Assembly (NCBI GenBank): GCA_035491935.1
Contig: DATJJW010000240.1
Coordinates: 1 to 27,281 of the forward strand
Direction: 5' to 3'
Length of the DNA stretch: 27,281 nucleotides
DNA from: DATJJW01 sp035491935
GTDB lineage: Bacteria; Pseudomonadota; Alphaproteobacteria; ATCC43930; CGMCC-115725
How positions within the stretch are numbered: position 1 is the first letter of the stretch; each line of letters begins with the position of its first letter. Positions 6,767 through 14,723 of the stretch are shown one piece after another. A model generated the notes under the pieces. That model searched no databases. It was not told the DNA's origin and was given only the letters and a program-made list of their open reading frames with translations. The position numbers and the translations under genes were made by a program.

Positions 6767-8937
6767 CAGGGAGCCTCCGCCGCCACGACCAGCGCATCGA
6801 CGATGCGGATGCCTTTGCCGGCCTCGCAGACGCGCAACGGGTTGACGTCGAGCTCGGCGATCTGGCCGGCGAAGTCGGCCCCCAGCCAGGACAGGCGCAC
6901 GATGGCATCGACCAGCGCGTCGATATCCTTGGGCTTTTCGCCGCGCACGCCGGTCAGCAGCGGATAGGTCCGCAGCTCCTGCAACATGGATCGGGCCTCA
7001 TCGGGTCCCACCGGCGCCATGCGGTAGGAGAGATCGCGCAGCACCTCGATATGGATGCCACCGGCACCGACCATGACCACCGCGCCGAAGGTCGGATCGG
7101 AGACGATACCGACGACCATCTCCAAGCCTTCGGGCGCCATCTCCTGCACCAGCACGCCGTTCAGTTGCGCATCCGGCCTGTAGGCTTTGGCGGCCGCCAT
7201 GATCCCGTCGAAGGCGATGCGCGCGGCATCGGCACCCTCGACGCCCAGGCGGATGGCCTTGGCCTCGGTCTTGTGCGGGATGTCGGGGGATTCGATCTTC
7301 ATCGCCGCCGGAGCGCCGAAGCCCGCAACGAGATTGGCCGCTTCCTCGGCCGTGGTCGCCAGCCCTTCCCTCATGCGCGGCAGACCATAGGCTGCCAGCA
7401 CCTCGCGGCTGGCGCGTTCGGTCAACGTACCGGCGGAGCCGCTCAACAGCCGGGCGGCCGCATCCTTGTCGATACCGCCGGGCCGGGCCAGCGGCCCCCG
7501 TGCCTTGCGGTCGCGCAGGTAGGCGCCATAGAAGGCGGCGGATTTCACGGCCTTGGCGCAGGCATAGGTGTCGCGGAACACCGGCGCGCCGGTCGCCGCC
7601 ACCTGCTCCGGCGTGAAGCTCGGGTCGTTGGAGCAGCCGCCGGTCCACAGAATCGCCATCGGCTTGTCGATCTGGCCGGCGACGGTGGTCGCCTGCTGCA
7701 GATCGGTGGTCGCCGACATGGTGAAGATCGGGATCACCGCATCGATGTTGTCGTCTTGCGCGATCGCCTGGATGCAGGTCTGGTAGATATCCGGCCGGCC
7801 GATCGCGACATTGGTGACGTCGGTCGGGTTGCTGTTGGAGCCCAAGGCCGGCAGCACCTCAGCCAGCTTGGCCCTGGTCGCATCATCATATTGCGGCCAG
7901 GTCAGGCCCAGGCTCGAGCCCAGATCGACCAGCAGCACGGCATTGCCGCCCGATGCCGTCGTCGTGGCGATACGCGTGCCGCGCGGCCAACGGCGCTGGC
8001 GCAGCAGCATCGCCTGGTCGACCAGTTCGGAGGTGTCCATGGCGCGGATGATGCCAAGCTGGCGCAAGGCCGCGTCGCAGACATCGTCGGAGCCCATGAC
8101 CGCGCCGGTATGCGAGGCCGCCGCCTTGCCGCCGGCCTCGGTGCGGCCAAGCTTCAGCATGACGATCGGCTTCTCGACATCTGCGGCGCGCGCGGCGGCG
8201 GCGGCCAGGCGCTCGCCGCTCGGGATGGTCTCGACCACCATCAGCACGACCTTGGTCGCCTCGTCATCGATCATGAATTCCAGGAAGTCGATGACGTCGA
8301 GATCGGCGGAGTTGCCGCAGCTGACCTCATATGTCACGCCGATCCCGGCGGCCTGGCAGCGCCACATGGTGTTGACCTGGCCGACGCCGCCGCTTTGCGA
8401 CACGACCGCGACATCGCCGGCGGGTTTGCGCGGCCCGGCGATGGTCGCCGTCGTGGTCATGGCGAAGGCGTCGCGGAAATTGATCATGCCGTTGCAGTTG
8501 GGACCCATGACGCGCAGGCCGGTACGCCGGGCCAGCGCCGTGATCTCCGCCTGCATTGCCCGGCCCTTGTCGGTGCCGGCCTCGGCGAAGCCGCCGGAAT
8601 AGACCGTGGCGAAGGGGATGCCGGCATCGGCGCATTCCTGCAGCTTCGCCAATACGCCATCGGCCGGCACGATGACACCGATATGGTCCGGCACCTCCGG
8701 CAGGTCGGCGATGCTGGGATAACAAGGCAGGCCCCGAAGCTCGGTGTATTTCGGATTGATCGGCAGGATCCGGCCCTGGTAGCCGAAATCGATCATGCGG
8801 CCGAGGCACTTGCCGCCAAAGCGCGAATTGCCCTCCGTGGCGCCCAGCAACGCCACCCGCCGCGGATTGAAGAAATGCTTGAGATCGACCTTAGGCCGCG
8901 TGGTCGTGCCCTGTGCAGTCGTATTCGGTGAACCCAT
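6766..8937 (-). CDS. NDP-forming acyl-CoA synthetase (acetate-CoA ligase family), fused alpha/beta
   Basis: 723 residues. An N-terminal CoA-binding domain (FFNPRRVALLGAT, MGPNCNG at 144-150) is followed by succinyl-CoA-synthetase-like domains with SQSGGVGQ (about 180-187) and the SHTGA motif whose His276 is the expected phosphorylated residue. The C-terminal ATP-grasp domain (about 500-715) contains MKIESPDIPHKTEA, MVGAGGIHIEVL and AELDVNPL. It would make a CoA thioester from a carboxylate, ATP (or GTP) and CoA. As first gene of the operon it probably activates the imported acid. The frame is open further upstream, but homology-like sequence begins at about residue 15. ATG 8937 has a GAGG 5 nt upstream and is preferred; ATG 8952 is the alternative. 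The stop overlaps the thiolase start (TGATG). Confidence 0.88.
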   Translation of the reverse strand: MGSPNTTAQGTTTRPKVDLKHFFNPRRVALLGATEGNSRFGGKCLGRMIDFGYQGRILPINPKYTELRGLPCYPSIADLPEVPDHIGVIVPADGVLAKLQECADAGIPFATVYSGGFAEAGTDKGRAMQAEITALARRTGLRVMGPNCNGMINFRDAFAMTTTATIAGPRKPAGDVAVVSQSGGVGQVNTMWRCQAAGIGVTYEVSCGNSADLDVIDFLEFMIDDEATKVVLMVVETIPSGERLAAAAARAADVEKPIVMLKLGRTEAGGKAAASHTGAVMGSDDVCDAALRQLGIIRAMDTSELVDQAMLLRQRRWPRGTRIATTTASGGNAVLLVDLGSSLGLTWPQYDDATRAKLAEVLPALGSNSNPTDVTNVAIGRPDIYQTCIQAIAQDDNIDAVIPIFTMSATTDLQQATTVAGQIDKPMAILWTGGCSNDPSFTPEQVAATGAPVFRDTYACAKAVKSAAFYGAYLRDRKARGPLARPGGIDKDAAARLLSGSAGTLTERASREVLAAYGLPRMREGLATTAEEAANLVAGFGAPAAMKIESPDIPHKTEAKAIRLGVEGADAARIAFDGIMAAAKAYRPDAQLNGVLVQEMAPEGLEMVVGIVSDPTFGAVVMVGAGGIHIEVLRDLSYRMAPVGPDEARSMLQELRTYPLLTGVRGEKPKDIDALVDAIVRLSWLGADFAGQIAELDVNPLRVCEAGKGIRIVDALVVAAEAP

Positions 8938-9105
8938 GATCGCCTCGTCCATGATGCGCGACCCGGGTGCAAGGAACGAATGCTCACCATCGATGTGGTG
9001 GGCTTCCCGACAATGCCTCCCCGGCCTCGCGGGGCCATCAACCCCTGCTGTTCTTGGGACAAAGCTTTGACCGAACGCATCATGGCAGTCCATGAAGGTA
9101 GATCG

Positions 9106-9126
9106 ATAATGTATATAGATCATTAT
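9106..9126. promoter_or_regulatory. Candidate LysR-type operator at the divergent promoter region
   Basis: An inverted repeat ATAATG (9106-9111), 9-nt spacer, CATTAT (9121-9126) contains T9110-N11-A9122, the standard LysR-type T-N11-A pattern. It overlaps the start codon of the LysR gene at 9125 and lies about 170 bp upstream of the divergent eight-gene operon. Other short dyads overlap it: GATCGAT (9101-9107) with ATCGATC (9133-9139), and ATGTAT (9109-9114) with ATACAT (9129-9134). The segment is AT-rich against a GC-rich background. Use as an autoregulatory and activation site is inferred. Confidence 0.5.
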
Positions 9127-10057
9127 GAATACATCGATCGATGCCGCACAAATCGAACTGCGGCTGCTCAAGACCTTCCTGGTACTGATGCAGGAGCGCA
9201 GCGTGTCGCGCGCGGCGATGCGCCTCAATCTCAGCCAGCCGACCATGAGCCACGCGCTCGGCCGCCTGCGGCGCCTGTTCAACGACCCGCTGCTGCTCAA
9301 TACCCATGGTGGCATGACGCCGACGGCACGCGGGCTGGACGTGCAGGCTCAGGTCGAGGAACTGGTCCAGCGCTTCGACCGGCTGCTGGCGCCGGACGAG
9401 GATTTCGATCCCGCGACCAGCCGCGTCAAACTCTCGATCATGGCACCGGAATTCGCCGGCGACCTGATCGCACCGCCCCTGCTGCACCGGCTGGAGCAGG
9501 AAGCACCCCATGTCGAGATCGAGTTCATCGCCGCCGATCCCTCGACGGCGTTGGAACTTTTGGAGCAGGGCACGGTGGATTTCCGGCTGGGCTGGTGGCC
9601 GGACCCGGCGCCGGCCCTGCGGCACAAGCTGCTATGGACGGAGAAGCTGGTGTGCATCGCCCGCGCCGGCCATCCGCGCTGGTCGGCACCGGTGCGCGCG
9701 GCGGAGTATTTCTCGGCCCGGCATCTCCGCATCAAGCGCCTGGGCCAAAGCTTCTCGATGATGACCATCGATGCCGCGGCGGCGCGCGCCGGCCACAGCA
9801 TCCGTGTCGGCAGTTGGGTGCAGAACGCCGCCACCATGGTCAATGTCGTCGCCACCACCGACATGGTCGGTACGTTGAGCGAACGCCTGGCCTCGCATCT
9901 CATCCCGACAACCGTGACGATCTCGCCCCTGCCCTTCGACGTGCCCGACCTCAAGGTCGTGCTCTATTGGCACGAGCGCACGCACCGCCATCCGGCGCAT
10001 CGCTGGTTCAGGCACCTGTTCGCCGATGTCGTGCGCCAGGTCGAGAAAAGGCACTAG
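9125..10057 (+). CDS. LysR-family transcriptional regulator
   Basis: 310 residues. The N-terminal winged helix-turn-helix is textbook LysR: LRLLKTFLVLMQERSVSRAA, then RLNLSQPTMSHALGRLRRLF (helix-turn-helix about 26-47) and MTPTARG at 64-70. The remainder is the two-lobed effector-binding domain. The wording around LFNDPLLL and the length resemble the NodD/PcpR/LinR-like branch. It is transcribed away from the eight-gene catabolic/transport operon, the usual layout for a LysR activator responding to a pathway intermediate. The start at 9125 is forced by the HTH position, yet the bases before it (TATATAGATCATT) have no Shine-Dalgarno sequence, so translation may be leaderless or weak. It ends 2 bp before the convergent cupin gene. 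Confidence 0.92.
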   Translation: MNTSIDAAQIELRLLKTFLVLMQERSVSRAAMRLNLSQPTMSHALGRLRRLFNDPLLLNTHGGMTPTARGLDVQAQVEELVQRFDRLLAPDEDFDPATSRVKLSIMAPEFAGDLIAPPLLHRLEQEAPHVEIEFIAADPSTALELLEQGTVDFRLGWWPDPAPALRHKLLWTEKLVCIARAGHPRWSAPVRAAEYFSARHLRIKRLGQSFSMMTIDAAAARAGHSIRVGSWVQNAATMVNVVATTDMVGTLSERLASHLIPTTVTISPLPFDVPDLKVVLYWHERTHRHPAHRWFRHLFADVVRQVEKRH

Positions 10058-10059
10058 CA

Positions 10060-10545
10060 TCAAGGCCCGGCCGGTAGCTCGACCGGGCTCAACGGCGGCC
10101 CCAGGAAATCGACCTGCCATTTGACGCCGAAGACATTGAGCGCCGCCCGATCCGGCAGCCCGCCCCGCATCGTGTCGGCAAGCTCGGTGAAGAAGGCCGC
10201 GGCATCGAGTGCCGGGGTAATGAGGATGTATTGCCGCGCCGGCGCATCCGTCACATTGACGAAGGCATGGGCCACGCCGCCGGGAATGCTGACGACGTCG
10301 CCCGCCTCGGCATAGAAGCGCCTTCCATCCACCTCGTAGAGATATCGTCCCTCCAGGATACGAAAGACCTCCGCCTCCGGGTGACGGTGCCGTGGCGGGC
10401 CGGCACCAGGGGCGTTGATCGTCTCGATAAAGCAGAACTCACCCCCGCTCGCCTCCGGCGGCATGCGGATGAAGAGATCAAGGCCGATCTCAGGGATCTT
10501 GATGGGGGATCGGCTGCCATGGGAATGGAGGAAGGATACGCTCAT
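10060..10545 (-). CDS. Small single-domain cupin protein
   Basis: 161 residues with one cupin barrel. Motif 1 is visible as PPRHRHPEAEVFRILEGRYLYEVDG-like sequence, giving the metal ligands His-x-His and Glu. Motif 2 is GDVVSIPGGVAHAFVN, giving the third His. An intact three-His/one-Glu site suggests a metal-dependent enzyme (dioxygenase, isomerase or similar) or a sensor. The family alone does not identify the reaction. The start at 10545 is preferred because GGAGG lies 8 nt upstream; a GTG at 10560 is the longer alternative. It lies 30 bp downstream of the SMP-30-like gene on the same strand, so the two are likely one transcription unit. Confidence 0.85.
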   Translation of the reverse strand: MSVSFLHSHGSRSPIKIPEIGLDLFIRMPPEASGGEFCFIETINAPGAGPPRHRHPEAEVFRILEGRYLYEVDGRRFYAEAGDVVSIPGGVAHAFVNVTDAPARQYILITPALDAAAFFTELADTMRGGLPDRAALNVFGVKWQVDFLGPPLSPVELPAGP

Positions 10546-10575
10546 GCTGCCAGCCTCCACGGATATGACCCATCC

Positions 10576-11589
10576 CTAGCCGCCGAGTGTAGCACCCTGG
10601 GCGTTGGTGTAGAGCGCATAGATCGAGCTGCTCGACGCCATGAACAGCCGGTTGCGCTGGGCCCCGCCGAAGCAGAGGTTGGCGCAGCGTTCCGGCAGCT
10701 GGATCTGCGCGATCGCGACACCATCGGGCGCGAAGACGAAGACGCCGTCCAAACCTTCGCCGGTACCCCAGCCGCACCAGAGATTGCCGTCCGTGTCGCA
10801 GCGTATGCCGTCCGGCGTACCCTTCGGCCCGCAATCGATGAACATCCGGCCATTGGTCAGATTGCGGCCATCCTGCACGTCGAAGACATGGATCGCCTTC
10901 TTGGGACCGGAGGAGACGACATAGAGATTGCTCTCGTCCGGCGAGAAAGCGAGGCCGTTGGGCCACGCGATCTCAGCCGTGGCCAAAGTCAACTCCCCCG
11001 AATCCGGATCGAGGCGGTAGAGGTTGGTCGGCAGCTCCGACGGCGCCACGCGGCCCATGTAGTTGTTGCGGATGCCGGACATCGGATCGGTGAACCAGAC
11101 CGAGCCGTCCGACTTCACGACGATATCGTTCGGCGAGTTCAGCCGCTTGCCCTGGTAACTATCCGCCAGCACCGTGATGCTGCCGTCATATTCGGTCCGG
11201 GTGATGCGCCGGGTTTCATGCTCGCAGGTGACGAGCCGCCCCTGCGGGTCGCGGCTGTTGCCGTTCGCCATGCTGGAGGGCTGGCGGAACACGGCGGTAA
11301 CCCCTGTCTGCTCGTCCCAACGCATGATGCGGCTGTTCGGGATGTCGCTCCACAAGAGGTAGCGCCCATCGCCGAACCATACCGGTCCCTCGGCCCAGCG
11401 CATGCCAGTGGCCAGACGCTCGATGGGGGCGTTGTAGAGGTAGTATTTCTCGAAGCGCTTATCGAGCACGCGCACGGCGGGGTCCGGCCAGCGCGTCGCC
11501 GGCGCCCAAGGCGTGGGGATCGCGGGATCGATCGGCTGGGCCGTGAAATGCAAGGGCTGGCCGCCCGCCCGATCATTTTCTTGCGCCAT
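10576..11589 (-). CDS. SMP-30/gluconolactonase/LRE-like beta-propeller protein
   Basis: 337 residues predicted to fold as a six-bladed propeller of the SMP-30/gluconolaconase family, calcium- or zinc-dependent lactonases and related esterases. Recognisable family blocks are RWAEGPVWFGDGRYLLWSDIPNSRIMRWD, the HETRRITR strand, LNSPNDIVVKSDGSVWFTDP (its Asn-Asp are metal ligands) and WPNGLAFSPDESNLYV. No signal peptide is evident, so it is probably cytoplasmic. The ATG at 11589 is preferred over longer frames because of a strong GGAGG upstream. With the cupin gene it forms a two-gene unit that diverges from the carboxymuconolactone-decarboxylase-like gene. A lactone-opening step in sugar-acid or aromatic breakdown is a plausible role but is not shown by the sequence. 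Confidence 0.88.
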   Translation of the reverse strand: MAQENDRAGGQPLHFTAQPIDPAIPTPWAPATRWPDPAVRVLDKRFEKYYLYNAPIERLATGMRWAEGPVWFGDGRYLLWSDIPNSRIMRWDEQTGVTAVFRQPSSMANGNSRDPQGRLVTCEHETRRITRTEYDGSITVLADSYQGKRLNSPNDIVVKSDGSVWFTDPMSGIRNNYMGRVAPSELPTNLYRLDPDSGELTLATAEIAWPNGLAFSPDESNLYVVSSGPKKAIHVFDVQDGRNLTNGRMFIDCGPKGTPDGIRCDTDGNLWCGWGTGEGLDGVFVFAPDGVAIAQIQLPERCANLCFGGAQRNRLFMASSSSIYALYTNAQGATLGG

Positions 11590-11702
11590 TCCCCACCTCC
11601 CCAATGGACAGTACCGCCTGTCGCGGCCTATTAGCCGGCGCGAGAGATCACCGACGCGGGCCGAACCTGTCAAGCCTGCGCGACCGACAGGGAGAGAACC
11701 TC

Positions 11703-12257
11703 ATGACCACCCAACGCCTGGGCCCCATCGCGCTCGACGCCATGACGCCGGAGCAGCGCCGGGTCGCCGACGCGCTGATTTCCGGCCCGCGCGGTGCCGT
11801 ACGCGGCCCCTTCCCAGCCTTGCTGCGCCGGCCGGAGCTGGCGGATTGCGCACGCGCCATGGGCGACTGCATCCGCGCCACCAGCTCCCTGCCTTTACCG
11901 CTGCGCGAGATCGCGATCCTGACCACGGCCCGGCATTGGGACGCCTCATACGAATGGGGCGCGCATGTGAAGATCGCCCGCGAGATCGGCATGGATATGG
12001 GCGTGGTCGAGACGATCAAGGCGCGGCACCGGCCGGATTCGGCCGATGCCGAAACGCTGCTGGTCTATGACTTCACGACCCAGGCGTTGCAGAACCACGA
12101 CATCGCCGATGAGACCTATGCCCGCGCGCTCGCCCGCTTCGGCGAGGCCGGCATCGTCGACCTCATCGGCATCGTCGGCTATTTCAGCTTCGCCTGCATG
12201 ATCTTCAACCTGACCCGCATGCCGCCGAACGACCCGGCCGACCAGCTGACGGCTTGA
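11703..12257 (+). CDS. Carboxymuconolactone decarboxylase family protein
   Basis: 184 residues. The diagnostic helix-pair segment is REIAILTTARHWDASYEWGAHVKIAREIG, with the Glu and His of the E..H pattern. The AhpD-type CxxC is absent, so this is not a peroxidase-type member. It is closer to the decarboxylase/lactonase-type branch, whose members are mostly of unknown function. The start at 11703 follows GGGAGAG at a proper distance; the frame upstream lacks family-like sequence. It diverges from the SMP-30-like gene (113 bp between the starts) and converges with the TctC gene, the two stop codons being separated by only one base. A role in ring-cleavage-product metabolism is possible from the neighbours but unproven. 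Confidence 0.85.
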   Translation: MTTQRLGPIALDAMTPEQRRVADALISGPRGAVRGPFPALLRRPELADCARAMGDCIRATSSLPLPLREIAILTTARHWDASYEWGAHVKIAREIGMDMGVVETIKARHRPDSADAETLLVYDFTTQALQNHDIADETYARALARFGEAGIVDLIGIVGYFSFACMIFNLTRMPPNDPADQLTA

Positions 12258-12258
12258 G

Positions 12259-13266
12259 CTACTTCACCGCCTGGGTCAGCAACGCCACGTTCTGCGGACT
12301 CTGGTTCAGCGCATCATGGACGATCCGGGCGGTCGTATCACCGTCGATCGGGCCGATGGGGATGCCCATCTTCTTCGCCTGGGCCAGCAGCTCGGGATCG
12401 GCCAACGCCTTGGCAAAGCCTTGGCGCAGCACGGCCAGCCGGTCGGGCGCGATGCCGGGCGGCCCGACGGTCAGGCGCGAGATCCGGGATTCGGCGGCGA
12501 CGATGGCCAGCAGCTTCTTGCCATCCTCGGTCCTGGCATAGGCCTCGGCCTGGGGCAGCTTGCTGCCGGGCGCACCGCCGATCTCCATGACGAAGACGCC
12601 ATGGACGTTCTGCACGAATTGCCGGTCGGAGCTTTCCGAGCCGATCGTGCCGTCGGCCTCATGGCGCATCATGCTCATGGCGCCCTCGCTGCCGCTGTAG
12701 CCGGTCAGCAGCTCGGCATTCATGTGCAGGGCATAGACGACGGTCTTGGCGTCGTAATAGGAGGCGGAGCCCGCGCCCGAGCAGTAGAGCTTGAGCCGAG
12801 GCGCGGAGGCCTTGAACAGCTGTTCGGGCTTGGTGATGCCGAGATCCTTGCGCAGCACCAGCACCCGCGTATCGCTGGCCGCCGTGCCGATCCAGCTCAT
12901 CTTGGTCAGATCGAACTGGATGCTCTTGTCCTTGAGCAACTGCAGGAACAGCAGGCCGGTATTGAAGATGCCGATGGTCAGACCATCCGGCTTGGCCGCG
13001 TAGATGGTATTGGCGCCGACGACATTGCCGCCGCCCGGCACGTTGCGCACGATGATCTTAGTGCCGGGCATCGCCTTCTGCATGAAGCGGGCGATCAGCC
13101 GGCCATAGGTGTCGTAGCCGCCACCGGGCGAGGTGGCGACCACGTAGGTGATGACCTTGCCCTTGAAGAAATCCCGGGCGCTATCAGCCTTTGCCGCCAG
13201 GGGCATGGCCGCCAGTGCCATGGCCAGGACAGCCGCCACCCCTCTCGACCCTACGAGCTTGCCCAC
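12259..13266 (-). CDS. Tripartite tricarboxylate transporter (TctC/Bug) substrate-binding protein
   Basis: 335 residues of the TTT/Bug periplasmic receptor family, which bind carboxylates and similar solutes. A Sec signal is present (AAVLAMALAAMPLAAKA). The family signature follows: GKVITYVVATSPGGGYDTYGRLIARF, then PGTKIIVRNVPGGGNVVGAN, which form the pocket loops. The start is a GTG at 13266 with GGGAGGA about 5 nt upstream. No tctA or tctB membrane gene is present nearby, so this is an orphan receptor, which is common for Bug proteins. It lies between two catabolic-looking genes, 62 bp downstream of the bicupin gene on the same strand, and may serve that cluster's substrate. Confidence 0.9.
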   Translation of the reverse strand: MGKLVGSRGVAAVLAMALAAMPLAAKADSARDFFKGKVITYVVATSPGGGYDTYGRLIARFMQKAMPGTKIIVRNVPGGGNVVGANTIYAAKPDGLTIGIFNTGLLFLQLLKDKSIQFDLTKMSWIGTAASDTRVLVLRKDLGITKPEQLFKASAPRLKLYCSGAGSASYYDAKTVVYALHMNAELLTGYSGSEGAMSMMRHEADGTIGSESSDRQFVQNVHGVFVMEIGGAPGSKLPQAEAYARTEDGKKLLAIVAAESRISRLTVGPPGIAPDRLAVLRQGFAKALADPELLAQAKKMGIPIGPIDGDTTARIVHDALNQSPQNVALLTQAVK

Positions 13267-13328
13267 CGATCCATCCTCCCTGCCGGCGCCCGGTTGGCCC
13301 GGGTCGCCTTCGTTTCCGTTTTCAGTGC

Positions 13329-14564
13329 TTAAAAAGCGTCGCCGGGTACCTCGACGCCTTCGGCCGGGGGGCCTTCATAGAATTCGGGGTTCATGCGCGT
13401 GACACAGCCTTCCTCGGCCAGGCGCCGCTCGAACTCGGCCCGGATCGCCGGGTCTTCCTCATGATAAGGGATGGCGCTGCCGCCCTTCTTGAGGTCGATG
13501 GCGCCGTAATCGGCGATCGCCTCGCCCGGCAGGCCCGGCTTGCGGGCGCGGGCATTGTTGGCGCCGAACCAGGCGGTGAGCCTGAGCGGGTCTTTGCTGA
13601 CGCCAAAATGCTGGTGGAACCAGTCGCCGGACATGGGCGCGGCGGTCACCATGCCGCTGAACTCGTATTCCTGCGTCATCACCTTGTCGCCAAGCCCGGC
13701 CTTCCAAGGCTGGGGGCCGAGCGCTTCCGGCCAGGTATAGGTATAGCCCTTGCCCTTGAGGCAGATGAGCACGGCGGCCGAGGCGTGCTTATGCGCCTTG
13801 GAATAGCGGCCGGTCTCGTGCTGGCCGATCCAGTGATAGAAGCGGTTGCCGGCCATATGCGGCTCGACCCGGCGATAGCCCGGCGAGCGGCGGTTATCGA
13901 GCGGCAAGGTGGTCGTAACCACATCGGGGATAAGGTTGGTGCGCCGCATGGCGAGACCGCGCACCGGGTCCGGCGCCAGATCCTCCTTCGGCTTGAAATA
14001 GTCGTCAGCCCCCGAATAGCGGTCGGTGAAATTGAACGGGCAGTCGAAGACGAATTTCAAATTATCGACCAGGTTCATGATGTTAGGCGCCGTCGTGCCA
14101 CACAGCAGCAGCGCCGGAGCATTGCTGGCATTGACGAAACGGTGCTTGGCGTTGAGTGGGATCGAGAACATCGAGCCCTTCTGCCATTCGAAGGCCTGGG
14201 GCTTGGTTTGGCCCTCCTGCCATACCTCGGTCGAGCCGCGCCCCTCGACGACCAGCACCACCTTCTCATAGATGTGCCGTTCGATCTCGAGCGCGCCACC
14301 TGACGGCACCTCGACCACATACATGCCCCACAGGCCTTCGGTGCCCCAGAGCTGGATGAAGGAGCCGCGCCCGCCCAACCGCTTCCACGGCGCCAGCGGC
14401 AGGTCGTGAACGCGCTTCAGTCCCAGGCCACGGAAGATCGGGATGCCCTCGGCCTCCATGTAGCTGTCATAGGGCATGGCCGGGCGGCCAAACTTGCCGA
14501 AACCCGCATTCTCGCCGGCTTTGGGTTCATGCCAGTGCTCCTGGCCAACGGCGTCATGGGGCAT
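13329..14564 (-). CDS. Bicupin (double cupin-domain) protein
   Basis: 411 residues with two cupin barrels. The first (about 85-175) has RHIYEKVVLVVEGRGSTEVW and NAKHRFVNAS, keeping His, Glu and a second His. The second (about 250-350) has SKAHKHASAAVLICLKGKG and a downstream WFHQHFG, giving His-x-His plus a further His. This arrangement resembles gentisate-dioxygenase-like and other metal-dependent bicupins, but no assigned enzyme was recognised. The ATG at 14564 has an excellent GGAGAGG sequence. It is the first gene of a likely minus-strand unit with the TctC receptor and faces a dyad-rich intergenic segment on its upstream side. Confidence 0.82.
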   Translation of the reverse strand: MPHDAVGQEHWHEPKAGENAGFGKFGRPAMPYDSYMEAEGIPIFRGLGLKRVHDLPLAPWKRLGGRGSFIQLWGTEGLWGMYVVEVPSGGALEIERHIYEKVVLVVEGRGSTEVWQEGQTKPQAFEWQKGSMFSIPLNAKHRFVNASNAPALLLCGTTAPNIMNLVDNLKFVFDCPFNFTDRYSGADDYFKPKEDLAPDPVRGLAMRRTNLIPDVVTTTLPLDNRRSPGYRRVEPHMAGNRFYHWIGQHETGRYSKAHKHASAAVLICLKGKGYTYTWPEALGPQPWKAGLGDKVMTQEYEFSGMVTAAPMSGDWFHQHFGVSKDPLRLTAWFGANNARARKPGLPGEAIADYGAIDLKKGGSAIPYHEEDPAIRAEFERRLAEEGCVTRMNPEFYEGPPAEGVEVPGDAF

Positions 14565-14609
14565 CGAAGCCTCTCCTTCCCTGATCGTTCTTACTCGTGG
14601 TCACCTGAC

Positions 14610-14659
14610 CTGCAGCATAGCCAAAAATTGATATGGTGCCATACCAAAAAACGCTGCAG
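14610..14659. promoter_or_regulatory. Nested dyads between divergent genes, possible operator
   Basis: An AT-rich patch lies between the bicupin start and the small secreted-protein gene. An outer repeat CTGCAGC (14610-14616) pairs with GCTGCAG (14653-14659). Inside it, TATGG (14632-14636) pairs with CCATA (14639-14643), and TGGT (14634-14637) with ACCA (14643-14646). The TGGT/ACCA arms resemble operators of GntR/FadR-type repressors. No such regulator gene is in the window, so the assignment is only suggestive. Confidence 0.3.
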
Positions 14660-14723
14660 GGAACCGGCAGCGACATTAACGCCTTGGGTCATCGACGGGC
14701 ACCTATGCCCAAAGGAGAAACTC

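Noticed and set aside
5588..6967. A 459-codon plus-strand frame
   Set aside because: It is antisense to the thiolase-like gene, whose own frame has family motifs throughout.
7051..8931. A 626-codon open frame on the plus strand
   Set aside because: It lies fully antisense to the acyl-CoA synthetase, has no recognisable domain and shows the Arg/His/Gly-rich composition typical of antisense frames in GC-rich genes.
9061..9068. AAAGCTTT palindrome
   Set aside because: Too short and isolated to support a regulatory call.
8953..9315. Upstream in-frame extension of the acyl-CoA synthetase
   Set aside because: It would run through the divergent LysR start and the operator, is Arg/Ser-rich without family similarity, and better starts exist at 8937 and 8952.
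10231..11634. A 467-codon plus-strand frame
   Set aside because: It covers the antisense of the cupin and SMP-30 genes and has no domain; the minus-strand genes have ribosome sites and motifs.
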